The translations under genes and the position numbers were made by a program. From Hippasteria phrygiana (lineage: Eukaryota > Echinodermata > Asteroidea > Valvatida > Goniasteridae), in assembly GCA_037893225.1 (NCBI GenBank), contig JAZGUH010000121.1:558001-622000 (forward strand): 64,000 nucleotides of DNA, written 5' to 3'. Below, piece after piece: positions 36,248 through 46,060 of the stretch. Under the pieces are notes generated by a model. That model was not told the DNA's origin. It saw nothing but the letters and a program-made list of their open reading frames with translations, and searched no databases. The stretch's first letter is position 1, and every line of letters begins with the position of its first letter.

Positions 36248-36334
36248 AAGATTGAAACTACTTAATTTGGTTTTTGACCAAAGCATATCTTTAAGAACTG
36301 CACTGTACACAATAGATTTCTGGAAATGTCTGAT

Positions 36335-36582
36335 CAGGGCCCATTTTCATGGCTGTGCTTACCGTTTACTGTACCGTTTACTGTAGCAGAAAATTTTGCT
36401 TACGGCAAGTGTATTTCACGCGTTAGCGGAGAATTTTGACTCCTGAGCATGCATACATCCTGTAACTAAGGATTCTGTGCTTACAGGGTTAGCGCAGAAT
36501 ATTTCCGCTAGCGCTGTTAGCGCAAAATAATGATCGTAAGCGCGGAAAGCTGTGGTTAGCAGAGCCATGAAATTGGGCCCTG
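36335..36582. mobile_element. MITE with CAGGGCCCATTTTCATGG ends, copy 2
   Basis: CAGGGCCCATTTTCATGGCT and the complement ending GGGCCCTG are about 20-bp inverted ends. Internal GTTAGCGCAAAATAAT-like repeats are present. No convincing target duplication. Confidence 0.65.
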
Positions 36583-36687
36583 TTAGCTAGTTAATGTCTT
36601 CTTCCCCCCCCCCCCCCCTTCCACAGACATGTATACAGCTGAAATTCCCTGAGATACCTCACTGATTGAGTATTGAGTATAAAGTGT

Positions 36688-39168
36688 TTAAACTGCATTG
36701 GTCAGCAGGAACTGCATGCACATTTCCCGATACTTATCTAGGGGCTCGATCTTGATTTGAGGGTCCTTGGCCCGTTCGTCCCATTGTCGCATCTTCAGCA
36801 TGGCTGCTAGCTGTGGCTCGGCTTGGAATAACTCGGCCTCTTGGGCAGTCATCGGTCCTCCTTGATGTACAAGGGTCATCTTGCTGGCTTCAGAAAGCCC
36901 TATGTTTGAATGAAATTAACAGCAGCAAGCTAACTGTGGATGGAAGTTTGAATTCAGGCGCTGTTGCCTTGTGCACTAGGGGTGGGGGGTGATGACTGAG
37001 GGTACATGTATTTAGAAATGTATATTGTTAACTGACATACGAACATAATATGTTGCATGTTTGGGTTTTTTTTTTACGATACATATCGTATTGCAACCCA
37101 ATTATCATGATACGTATGGTATTGTGAAAAGTGGCATCGTTACACCCCTGTAAGTAAAACAAACCATGTGGCAACTCTCTTTTGTGAGTTTGTGAAAAGA
37201 ACCAGGGGAAAACTTGACTTTGGCTTTGGGAGTCCAACTCCACCACTTACTATCATAATAACCCTTATCTTTGTAGACAAGGTAGCGTTTGGCATCCACA
37301 TGTCCCTTGGAGAAGACGCTGACAGATCGTGGTATACCGAGTTCCTCTAGGAATTCTTGGCCAATGATTTCATGTCGTGCGACACCTAGAACCAGCCCAT
37401 CTGTCTCCATGTGCTCGGTTCTCTTCTGTATACCAACTAAGTGCCCAATGTCATGGAAGAGAGCTCCCAGAATAACCTGCAGTCAATTCAGTAAGAAAAA
37501 AACACGTTTCAGTACTGGGATTATATTCAATTATACCTTTCCGGTTTTGCATATTCCCTGATTTTCTCTTTAAACCAATCACGCATCATGATAATTCAGA
37601 GCATAGTAAAGCACCATGTCAATGTCAGTTATACAAACATCTGTAAACTAAGGAAAAACATTGGATACTGCATATATCTGCAACACATGTGTATTAACCT
37701 CTTGAATAAAAAGGACGGCCATAGCCGCAGTTTGACAAAGACCAGCTGGCTGGTTGTTGTCTTTACACACATTCCTGCACACACTCAATCCATTCATGTT
37801 TCAACTATATTGTTCTTGAATGGGAATAATACATAGATGGAGCATTTTCAAACAAAGCTTTCACTCACATTAAAGGGGGGGGGTGGGTGCTCCAAGTACA
37901 ATGAATAGGACCACTCTTTTCAGCAGTCTTGTTGACTTGACTTGCTGATTTGGACTCGAGTCAGACTCGAGTCGCGATTTGTTAAAATTGAGACTTGACT
38001 TGGGAAAAAAAATGACTTGGGACTTGACTCGAAAGAACATGACTTGTGACTCGACTCGACTTGAATAAATTTGACTTGCTGACATTAACACTTTTGTTAA
38101 AACAAACAACTTTTGGGCATTCACACATATCATTCGAAAAAAATGCCAAGCCTACGGCGCATAGCGCGCTGGGTCTCCAGCAGCACTGGACGATTGCATG
38201 GAGAATCATCAAGACAGCATGCCAGGTTGATTTTGTACAGTGCTATGCGTAGTCATTTGAATTTCAATTTACTATGTGCAACAATTGACTTGAGACTTTT
38301 TACTTGACTTGAACAAAATTGACTCGGGACTTGACTGGACTTGGTAAAAAATTGACTTGAACTTGACTTGACTTGAGAAAAAATGACTTGGTTACAACAC
38401 TGCTTTTCAGTGTGGTGCCTATTGTTTACTTTACACTTGGCTGCACATCACGTTCTTGGCATACCACCCCCCATCCATATCAGCTAGACACAAGGGGTGT
38501 TAACTGGGATGATCTTGCTCGGTATGGAGAAGGTCATTGTGCCCCACCCCTTTTCCTACAATCAATTACTCTTACTCATTACGCATAATCGTAACAGGAC
38601 ATACATTTGATGTGCCATTTCTTCCGTTTCCATTTGCATCGGCAGAGCCAGAGGTTATCCAGAGCCACATTTTGAAGCAAGATATGGAATCTCAGGAATT
38701 CATTTGGTGCCAATCCTCACATTAAACTTATAGTTTTTCAAGCCCCAGGGTGGGGATTTTGGTCACTCATTTTGCCATTGTTTCTCCCCCCCCCCCCCAG
38801 AAGTTAAAAACCAAGAGGTGGGGGTGCCCCACCCGTACCCATGTATGTGGGGGATTGTCAATAAAATTTTGCCCCAGGGGTGGGGATTGTCACTTTAAAA
38901 GTGACAATCCCCACATCTTGGGTCGGGAAGCCCGGGGGGGGGGGGAGGGGTGGGGGAAGCAATTGATAGGCGCATAATACCCAAGGATCCTCCCCTTTTA
39001 AAACCAGCGGGTTATCATTCTTACCGAAGTGCAGCTCCCATCCTTTTCAGCTAGCATGGCGCACTGCACCATATGCTCTGTCTGGGTAACTGGCTCTCCC
39101 AAGTAGTCGGACGCACCATAGCGCTCATAGAGGTCAAATATCATCTGCACAGTTTTATCTACATCCAT
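36688..39168 (-). CDS. PhnZ-type HD-domain mixed-valent diiron oxygenase, 3 exons
   Basis: Exons on the minus strand: 39025-39168, 37251-37476 and 36688-36899. They sum to 582 nt (193 aa plus stop), the usual size of PhnZ, with GT-AG junctions and matching phases. Known members oxidatively cleave the C-P bond of 2-amino-1-hydroxyethylphosphonate (or trimethylated analogues) to glycine or betaine plus phosphate. Residues seen: Tyr22, Glu25, His32, the HD pair His56-Asp57 in FHDIGH, His60, His83, His107 in KGHVDAKRYL, Lys111, Ser129 in LSEASK, Gln136 in HQGGPM and Asp164 in RQWDE. These correspond one for one to the PhnZ iron ligands and substrate contacts as I recall them (Tyr24, Glu27, His34, His58, Asp59, His62, His80, His104, Lys108, Ser126, Gln133, Asp161). 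Start: MDVDKTVQM; a short overlapping upstream ATG frame exists. The introns argue for a resident nuclear gene, not contamination. The exact substrate is unknown. Confidence 0.88.
37694..38503. mobile_element. TTAA-flanked MITE family B, copy 2
   Basis: It runs from TTAACCTCTTGAATA to CACAAGGGGTGTTAA, reversed relative to 7196-7697, in intron 1 of the PhnZ-like gene. A hAT-type MITE (37924-38402) interrupts it. The flanks AATAGGACCACT and CAGTGTGGTGCCTA are contiguous in the other copy. Confidence 0.7.
37924..38402. mobile_element. hAT-type MITE with ACTTGACT repeats, 8-bp target duplication
   Basis: CTTTTCAG stands on both sides (37916-37923 and 38403-38410). The ends are CAGTCTTGTTGACTTGAC and CTTGGTTACAACACTG. 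Subterminal zones are packed with GACTTGACT/GACTCGACT variants in both halves. It has no transposase. Confidence 0.8.
38875..38912. repeat. Hairpin GGGGATTGTCACTTT
   Basis: GTGGGGATTGTCACTTT and its complement AAAGTGACAATCCCCAC, with almost no loop. A diverged relative is near 30645-30675. Confidence 0.7.
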
Positions 39169-39705
39169 GGCCGGAAACCGACCATAATAACTGACTACCT
39201 GATGTTACACAAAACTTGAAATGGTCAATAAATAACATTGACAGTGACACGCCACAACTGCTGCGTAAATTCAGACATTGATCTCCATTTTATGGTTTCA
39301 GATCAATAAGAGTTCAAAGTTCAATAGAGGTGGCAGAACGTTTGCAGCTAGGGGGCCGGCCGGGGGGTTGCTGACATTGCGTACACCATGCGTACCGGGG
39401 GGGGGGGGGGGTTTAAGCCAATGCGTACCGTACGCAACCCATACTTTGTTTTTAATGAATTGTCATGAAATCAATGTAATATCTCATATAAATAACTACC
39501 AGGACCAGCTTTTGTGCATCGAAAAACAGTTATAACACGTACAGTACCCTTCACCCCAACCATCCATGCCCCAACTAAAAGTAAATTTTATTAGTCTTCC
39601 CAGCGCCATCGCCAGCCAACTCCGGCCTATTTTTAGCCCGCAACAAAAAGACTGCTTAATACGGAAGCGTATTTAGGACATGGCTAAAAGATAAATTCGC
39701 GCCCA

Positions 39706-39965
39706 CTATTTCGCCCGGGCGGATTAGTATTTCGCCCGGGCGGATTAGTATTTCGCCCGGGCGGATTAGTATTTCGCCCGGGCGGATTAGTATTTCGCCC
39801 GGGCGGATTAGTATTTCGCCCGGGCGGATTACTATTTCGCCCGGGCGGATTACTATTTCGCCCGGGCGGATTACTATTTCGCCCGGGCGGATTACTATTT
39901 CGCCCGGGCGGATTACTATCTAGCCCATGTTCCGATTAATCCGCCCGGGCGAAATAGTAATATTG
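39706..39965. repeat. 21-bp CpG-rich minisatellite, 10 copies plus an inverted copy
   Basis: Ten CGCCCGGGCG cores lie exactly 21 bp apart from 39712 to 39901 in units TATTTCGCCCGGGCGGATTA(G). The first units have GTATT and the later ones CTATT, so two sub-blocks expanded separately. A unit in reverse orientation follows at 39934-39960. It lies about 540-800 bp upstream of the PhnZ-like gene's start. Confidence 0.9.
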
Positions 39966-40559
39966 CGTATGCCATGCGTACAGGGGGAGGGGGGTCCAAA
40001 AAGTCGGCATTTCGTGCGTACGTACTTTATGGACGACCCCTTATCGTGGCGCCATCTATATTCGCGCGTCATGAATATTCGCGCACCACCCTTTCTTCTG
40101 GCCATATGTGAAGTAATTAAAATATTGTTGTATTTTTACCTAACCTCTGCGCAGGGGTGCACAGCGGTGGATAGGTCGAGTCTTGGATTGGGTAGCTCAG
40201 CACACAGTACATGGACTCGATGAAGAGATTGAAGTTACTCACAAGACTGCCATGTGGCTGGCCCCGCACGCACGAGAGCGCCCGACCAGCACGACATGCT
40301 TGTATGGTTTATTATGTAATCACCACATTGGCACCCATTTTGTTTGTTTTTCCTTTTCAACAAGTGCAAAACATATATATGTGCAAAACGTGTGTATGAA
40401 GAACAGTAAATTTCTTTTCCGTTTCCGTTTGAAACAAGGAAAAACTAAATCAAACCGGAACTTTTTTTGGGCATTCTTTCAAATTTCCGTTTCCTTCCTT
40501 ACGTACGGTAGGACTTGAACACTTACTTGAATATATATACTTTTAACTTTTACTCAAAC

Positions 40560-40860
40560 AATCCACAAGGGAAACTGACTAGGTAAATTTGAATACATTT
40601 TCAAAGTGAACAAAGAAAACTAGCAGGAGCGGGATTCGAACATGTGACCTCCGGAATACCGTACCGGCGCTCTACCAATTGAGCTATCTTGCCCTATGTT
40701 GGCGGTCTCCCAAATTGTCAGTGTTCGGGTGGGCGCGCGCTAGTTAGAAGTCATAAACCCAGAATGCCGTATAGCCAGGGATCACACCCAATTTTACGAT
40801 ACAACCTGGGAAGCGACATTATAAGTTAAAAAGTCGTATCCTCATTGAGTGGTAGGATTC
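40560..40860 (-). mobile_element. tRNA-derived repeat, reverse copy
   Basis: It shares the body CAAATTTGAATACATTTTCA (reverse), TGTTGGCGGTCTCCCAAATT, ACGATACAACCTGGGAAGCG and AAGTCGTATCCTCATTGAGT with 15940-16440. It carries the tRNA-like core at 40621-40693. Confidence 0.7.
40621..40693 (-). pseudogene. tRNA-like core (73 nt) of the dispersed family
   Basis: Read on the minus strand it has the A box TAGCTCAATTGG and the B-box-like GTTCGAATCCC, but the T stem is broken (CACAT against CCCGC). Same family as 16055-16127. Confidence 0.6.
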
Positions 40861-40867
40861 CTTTGAT

Positions 40868-41453
40868 TTGAACATCTCTCTGATGTTCCACTTGAACATC
40901 TCTCTAATGTTTAAAGCGGCACATTCCTGGTGTTTGCCACTGCAGGCAGCTCGAGCTCGGACGTCCTGTTCCGGAACACCTCGAATTCGTGCCACTTCCC
41001 GGGCAACCAGCTTTGCGTTTGTGGGGTTGCTGAATGGAGTCAGGAGGGGAACATGGGGTGCGAAGTACGACGCATGAGTCCGTCTCGAGTAGGAGTCTTT
41101 CCAGTGGGGATGTTTTTGGCGACGTCGACATGCTGCTGGGTGTCGCTCAGCGATGATTGGTGTCAACCCGACGAATAGGTTTGGGAATGCTTCACACCAT
41201 TTATTAGCCTTTGGTCAATCATTCATGGAACAATGAGGATGAATCTTCCAGAGTTTAGGAAGGCACTCTTGTACAACCCGGAGGCAATCTGCTTCGGCGT
41301 CTCTATATACAGTGCAGTACAACCGGCTTATCCAGCTCAACAAACGCCGAAGAACTGACTGTTTAACCGTCTTTAACCGTCTGTATCCACTGCCTAAACC
41401 CACCCCACCCATGGCACAAACCTTGGGGTGACCCAACAAACGACAGATTGTAA
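40868..41453 (-). pseudogene. TatD-like nuclease, C-terminal part, frameshifted
   Basis: Three minus-strand frames together give TatD family blocks in order: TICRLLGHPKVCAMGGVGL, CRDAEADCLRVVQECLPK (as YRDAEADC), EAFPNLFVGLTPIIAE, SPLERLLLETDS, ASYFAPH and NPTNAKLVAREVARIRGV, then REMF near the end. TatD enzymes are metal-dependent 3'-5' exonucleases; the LLLETD and PxNxxxV motifs are typical. Several frameshifts break it, and a short duplication around NIREMF is present. No intron is seen. Confidence 0.75.
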
Positions 41454-41479
41454 TACATTCTAAAAACTCCTGGGTCAAA

Positions 41480-42180
41480 ATTTCGACCAGTCCTGTTGGT
41501 CATATTTCATTGACCCGTTTTGTGTCATTGTGACCCTATAAATGGTCATTCACTGTGAAAATATCTTACCATTTACGGGTCAAACATATGTAACTATATT
41601 ATGGATCATTTTAACCCTTACTTCTTGGTCATAATTTACCGTGACCCATTTTGCGTCAAATTGACCATTACAATGGTCATTCACTAAGATTATTTTTATA
41701 TAATTTCCGGGTCAAATATTAATTGCCAACCCATTTTTATGTCATTTTAACTCATACCTTTTGGCCATAATTTCCCGTAACTAATTTTGTGCTAGTTTGA
41801 TCACCATTGTTTTTCACTGAGAAAGTACCGGGGTCAATATTCGCATTTATGTGGCATTTTAACTTAACACTTCTGGGTCGTAATTTCCCCCCGACTCATT
41901 TTGTGTCAATTTGACCATTCACTAAGAAAGTATTGGAGCATTTCCAGGTCAAATATTGTAAGCGCATTTACACAGCTCTTTAACCCATACTTCTGTGACC
42001 CATTTTGTGTGACTTTGAGCCGTATAGGGTTCACTGGTTTGGCCCATTCCATCTGCCGCCGCACCGGGTGATTACCATCTATTTTGAACCATACATAATT
42101 TCGTGTGACCCATTTTGGGTAACTGCGACCCATTGTTTTGGGTCTAAATTTTCTTACGGCCCAAAATAATGACCAATATG
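41480..42180. repeat. Sub-terminal TTGACCC repeats of the 12.5-kb element
   Basis: Many spaced variants of TTGACC(C) and GGGTCA occur on both strands, for example TTCATTGACCCGTTTTGTGT, GTGACCCATTTTGTGT and AACTGCGACCCATT, about one per 40-60 bp. The same motifs recur at the other end (53825-53990). Confidence 0.7.
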
Positions 42181-42489
42181 GGGATCATTGCGCAACTATT
42201 AGTATTGTATGCGAGGAAAAAACGCAGTCTGACTAAAGTAGGATTTAACTTGCTTGTTGCTCTTTTTTGGCTGTGACGTTTATGGCATGCCAAGGTGTGG
42301 TGAATCTGACCCAGTATTATTTTGGCTAGTAGTAGTATATGATTTCAGCTTGTCTGGTACTGTCATCATTTTTTTATTGGAAAGTGAGAAAAATGACTAT
42401 TTTTGGGGTTGAAAATACTTGCAGAATAATTTATAAAACGTTTCTTTGGCTTGACGCCAACTTTTTTGGCGCCCCTCTCTTTGATTTGC

Positions 42490-42649
42490 AGTGAATTTAT
42501 GCAAATAAGGAGTCTCAACCACTTTCAGCCAATGAAAGCTTTGCGCGGTATAGCCGACGCGCGCGGCATCATTGCAGGCAGCCCGGCGCATATATCTAGC
42601 TTGCTGAACATTTTCGGTCCAGCTAGCTACGCAGAGTGCCATCGCCATC
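42490..42649 (+). promoter_or_regulatory. Promoter-like region of the SAM-domain gene
   Basis: It contains an octamer ATGCAAAT (42499-42506), a CCAAT box (about 42529-42533) and a CG-rich stretch (GCGCGGTATAGCCGACGCGC) before the ATG at 42650. The function is inferred from motif order only. Confidence 0.35.
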
Positions 42650-42716
42650 ATGTCCAACTTCGTCACTGAGAAGTTAAATTAGTGGGGTCTCGAACAATAT
42701 GCCAACTCGTTTGAAG
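42650..42716 (+). pseudogene. First exon of a SAM-domain gene with in-frame stop
   Basis: MSNFVTEKLN, then TAG at 42680-42682, then WGLEQYANSFE, then a GTAAGA donor. The W-x-L-x-x-Y-x-x-x-F pattern is the start of a sterile alpha motif domain. The stop disables this copy unless it is read through. Later exons of the same decayed gene are proposed at 50360-50524, 50856-51050 and 52362-52686. Confidence 0.55.
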
Positions 42717-43604
42717 GTAAGAATGTTGTGCAAGTAATTTTACTGATTGAAAAGGTTAGCCTCGTTAGACCTAACTACTACTAGGGCCTAACTGGGCCCT
42801 TGCAACAAGTTACTTAGCATGCTTAACTTAGGTATAACGTTACATGCAGTCCGTTCACATTAACGTTAACTTAGTTAGTCATGTTAGTTACATAGGCCCA
42901 CATGTAGCAGTGTGTAGGTCTAGGCCCTTCCGCCTTTAATACGTAAACAAACGTTGTCGTTATAAAGCTAAAGCTACTCAAAGACTTTAAGATGAGAGAG
43001 TCGATCCTCGACCGATTTGGGCGGCATGGCAAAAATGGAGTTCAGGCAGATTATCTGCACGTAGCCGTAGGGGGGCCTAACGTTAGTTTAACGTTAGGCG
43101 GAGTAGGAGGGCTAGGTCTGTTAGGCCTATAGTAGAAATGCGATAAAGGGTCCAATTTATTCACTTATTGTTAACGTTAGGCCTAAAATCAATGAAAAAC
43201 ATTGAACAAAAAAAACGTAGGCCTAGGGCCTAGCCTACTGGTTGAAATAGTTTAGGCTCTATAGCTAGCCTAACGTTAGGCTAGGCCTAACGTGTTATAA
43301 CTTATAAATTGGCCCGCAATCTGGTAATTATGGGGGTGGCTGCTCTAATGTTAGCCATGGCATGGAGAAATAAAAACACGGACCTAAAGGTTGGCCTTGG
43401 ACTAGGCCGCGTTATGCCTCCTTTTATAGGCCCTACCATTTCTTGAGCAAGAAAGCCAACTGACGAGGGCGCCATTTGAAACTTGCACAAGCATGAGTAT
43501 GACTAGGCCATGTAGGCCTAGGGCCTAGTAATGGTTAGGCCTAGGTAGTTCCAAGATAAGGTCATATTTCCCATATCGGAAAGAGTGTTGCAACCGTCCT
43601 GACG

Positions 43605-43867
43605 CCACATTTTTCTTCATAACGTTAGCCTGGAGCAGTTATGGCGGAGTTTTAAACAAACATTCTTATCTGCGATGGACCAACACATCCCCTCCAAAAT
43701 GATTAGGCCAAACAACAACCCGCCCTGGTTTAAAAGCACTCACAAACGTGCACTCCGGCAAAAGCGTAGAGCCTATAATAAGGCTCGGAAGACGGGCTTG
43801 GACTCGGACTGGGAAACATTTAGAAATCTTCGTCGATCATCAGATCGCGATTTGAGAAAATCGCGTA
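43605..43867 (+). pseudogene. LINE (non-LTR retrotransposon), 5' part before insertion
   Basis: Open frame with LEQLWRSFKQTFLSAMDQHI, NNPPWFKSTHKRALRQKRRA and DWETFRNLRRSSDRDLRK. This is the linker between the endonuclease and reverse-transcriptase domains of Jockey/CR1-type elements. The endonuclease is absent, so the copy is 5'-truncated at about 43600. The frame is cut at 43867 by the 4.1-kb element and resumes at 48010. Confidence 0.7.
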
Positions 43868-44603
43868 CACTGTAAACATAAGTTAGTCATTTTGACTAAT
43901 AAAAGTTAGTCCTGCCCTATGTCTGAAAGGACCAACTAAAGTTAGTCATCAAGCCAGATGACTAATATTTATTAGTCGAATATTAGTCATGAGTTAGTCA
44001 AAATGACTAAAATTAATTAGTCTTCTGATTAAATCCAACTGATGTCTGAAAGGACTAAACGTTAGTCACCTGACTTTTCCAGTTAGTCATTCAAAATGAT
44101 GACTAATCACAATAGTCATGTGACTAAGGTTTTATTTCCTGTAAAAACAAAAGAAAATGAAGCAAACTAGTCATAATCTTTTCAAACAGTCTTATTCCAA
44201 TGAAACCGGAATTGATTTAAAGAATATGAAATACATGTTGCCACAAATTGTAATTAAATGAGGAAAATAGAACCTGTAAATTAAATCCTGTCATCACCGG
44301 CAAGATTTTTGTTCCCAAACACAAGCGATTTTTACAGATTTAAGTAAATTACTAAGTATGATTGTTGACACTTAATACTCATGAGAAGTAAATGAAACAT
44401 TGTGAATTAAATTCTGCTGTCCTTGGCAAGACTTTTGTTTCTTAAAAATATGCTTAGGGACTAGTATGATTGTTGACACTGATAAAACAAATTTGTCTGA
44501 CCTAAAGATGGTTTCTTACTCAATTTAATACCACTAATTCCAACTGAATATTTTTGGCAAGAATTTAAGAATAAAATTTAGGAAAACACATACATGTAAT
44601 ATG

Positions 44604-45251
44604 AAGTATGGAAGGTTTGAGGTAACACCATGTATGGTGGCCCTGAAGGGACATAATCGGTCGCGAATATTGTTTGCGACTTCGTAAATTTATTCACGAC
44701 TGGTCGTGAATATTTTCACGACATCGTGAAACAAATCCACGATGTTGCAAATTGTTTATGACTGGTCGTGAATTTTGTCGCAAATATTTTCTTAGTAGCT
44801 TGGAGGGTATTTCACCGAGCGGGCAATTAGAGGGCGTTATTACATACAATGATGGCCGTTGCATACTATAGCATGCTCCATCGTACGCTGTATCAAAAAC
44901 TTCAATGGAGATGATGGAGGAGAATTCAGATTGCGAAAAATATTCAGGACCAGTCGTAAATAAATTCACGGCTTCACAAAGATATTCACGAATGATTATG
45001 TCCCTTCAGGGCCACCTTAACCATGTAAAATTAATCTCTTTTTGAGTTGTGTAGTTCTGAGAGGAACCAGTTTTAACTTAACGTTTCAAACAGTATGCTC
45101 TGTTTATCATCAGAAGACTGATTATGAACAGAGAATACTGTTTAAAACGCTGAGTAAAAACCAACAAGTAAAAAAAATCGGTTCTTCTCAGAACCACACA
45201 AATAAAAAAAAGATCAATTTTACATGGTGATACCGCAAACCTTCCATACTT
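44604..45251. mobile_element. MITE with AAGTATGGAAGGTTTG ends, holding another MITE
   Basis: The termini are AAGTATGGAAGGTTTGAGGT and CGCAAACCTTCCATACTT, extending into ACACCATGTAAAATTAATCT and its complement near 45210. A central hairpin is formed by AACAGTATGCTCTGTT and GAACAGAGAATACTGTTT. Interrupted at 44635-45019. Confidence 0.75.
44635..45019. mobile_element. hAT-type MITE, 385 bp, 8-bp duplication ACCATGTA
   Basis: The ends are TGGTGGCCCTGAAGGGACAT and TATGTCCCTTCAGGGCCACC. ACCATGTA is duplicated at 44627-44634 and 45020-45027. Inside are repeated TTCACGAC/GTCGTGAAT motifs. Removing it rebuilds the host MITE's inverted arm. Confidence 0.8.
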
Positions 45252-45409
45252 TGTTCATGTCCACCATGCAAACCTTCAAGTCCCATTTAACACATAATAT
45301 AAATGCACGATAACAGTCCAGGCATGGATTTTTCTGAGACACCTTTCTTCCTCACTTGGGGTACGAACGGTTCCAAAGGATATTATCTAGTACATGTAGG
45401 TTCGAGTTC

Positions 45410-46060
45410 CAGTCCAGGTGTCAGCTTCTCCCAAAGAGGACAAATCAACTCATGTCATTTCTTAGACCAAAAGCGGGAAACAATTCTCCCTCCACAGCCA
45501 TGTCGCTACAGATGATCCTGCTCAGAGGGAGGATGGTTCACTGCCCTGAGCCTGCATTATTGGGTACATGTAGCTACAACACAGTTGCTCTGTTGGCTCT
45601 AGGCTGAGGGGTCGACTGTCGTCTCTTAGACCAAATGGTGGGAAAAGATTCTCCCTCGACAGCAATGTCGCTACAGATGATCCTGCTCAGGGGGGGGGGG
45701 GGGGGGGGGGGGGGGGGGTCCACTGCCCAGAGCCTGCATTACCGGGTACATGTAGCTACAACACAGTTGCTCTGTTGGCTTAACGTCTGAGAGCAGAACC
45801 GAGATCATTTTGCTGGCAGAATCAACTCGTGTCGTCTCTTAGCCAAATGGTGGGAAAAAGATTCCCCTTCACAGCCAAGTCACTGAGGATGATCCTTCTC
45901 AGGGAGGGGGGGGGGGGGTTCACTGCCCAGAGCTTGCACTACCAAGTAGCCGGCTAGTGAGCAGTTCCTCCGGTGGCTTTTGTCTGGGAGCAGGACTGAG
46001 AGCTTTCTGCTGGCAGAATCCTTCCACAACTTGGCTTGGAGATCTCGTCACAGTTGTGGA
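45410..46060 (+). repeat. Three diverged tandem copies of a ~200-bp unit with G-runs
   Basis: Each copy reads TCTTAGACCAAA, then GGGAAA, then CAGCCATGTCGCTACAGATG, then ATCCTGCTCAG, then a G-run, then CACTGCCCTGAGCCTGCA, then TAGCTACAACACAGTTGC. The G-run differs strongly between copies (short in the first, 29 G at 45690-45718 in the second, about 11 in the third). Confidence 0.75.

Noticed and set aside
37028..37250. Extension of the PhnZ-like exon past 37251
   Set aside because: A GTAAGT donor at this point gives the correct phase and the conserved LSEASK continuation; the extension does not match the family.
39706..39965. CRISPR-like array
   Set aside because: Units are directly tandem with no unique spacers, and the genome is animal.
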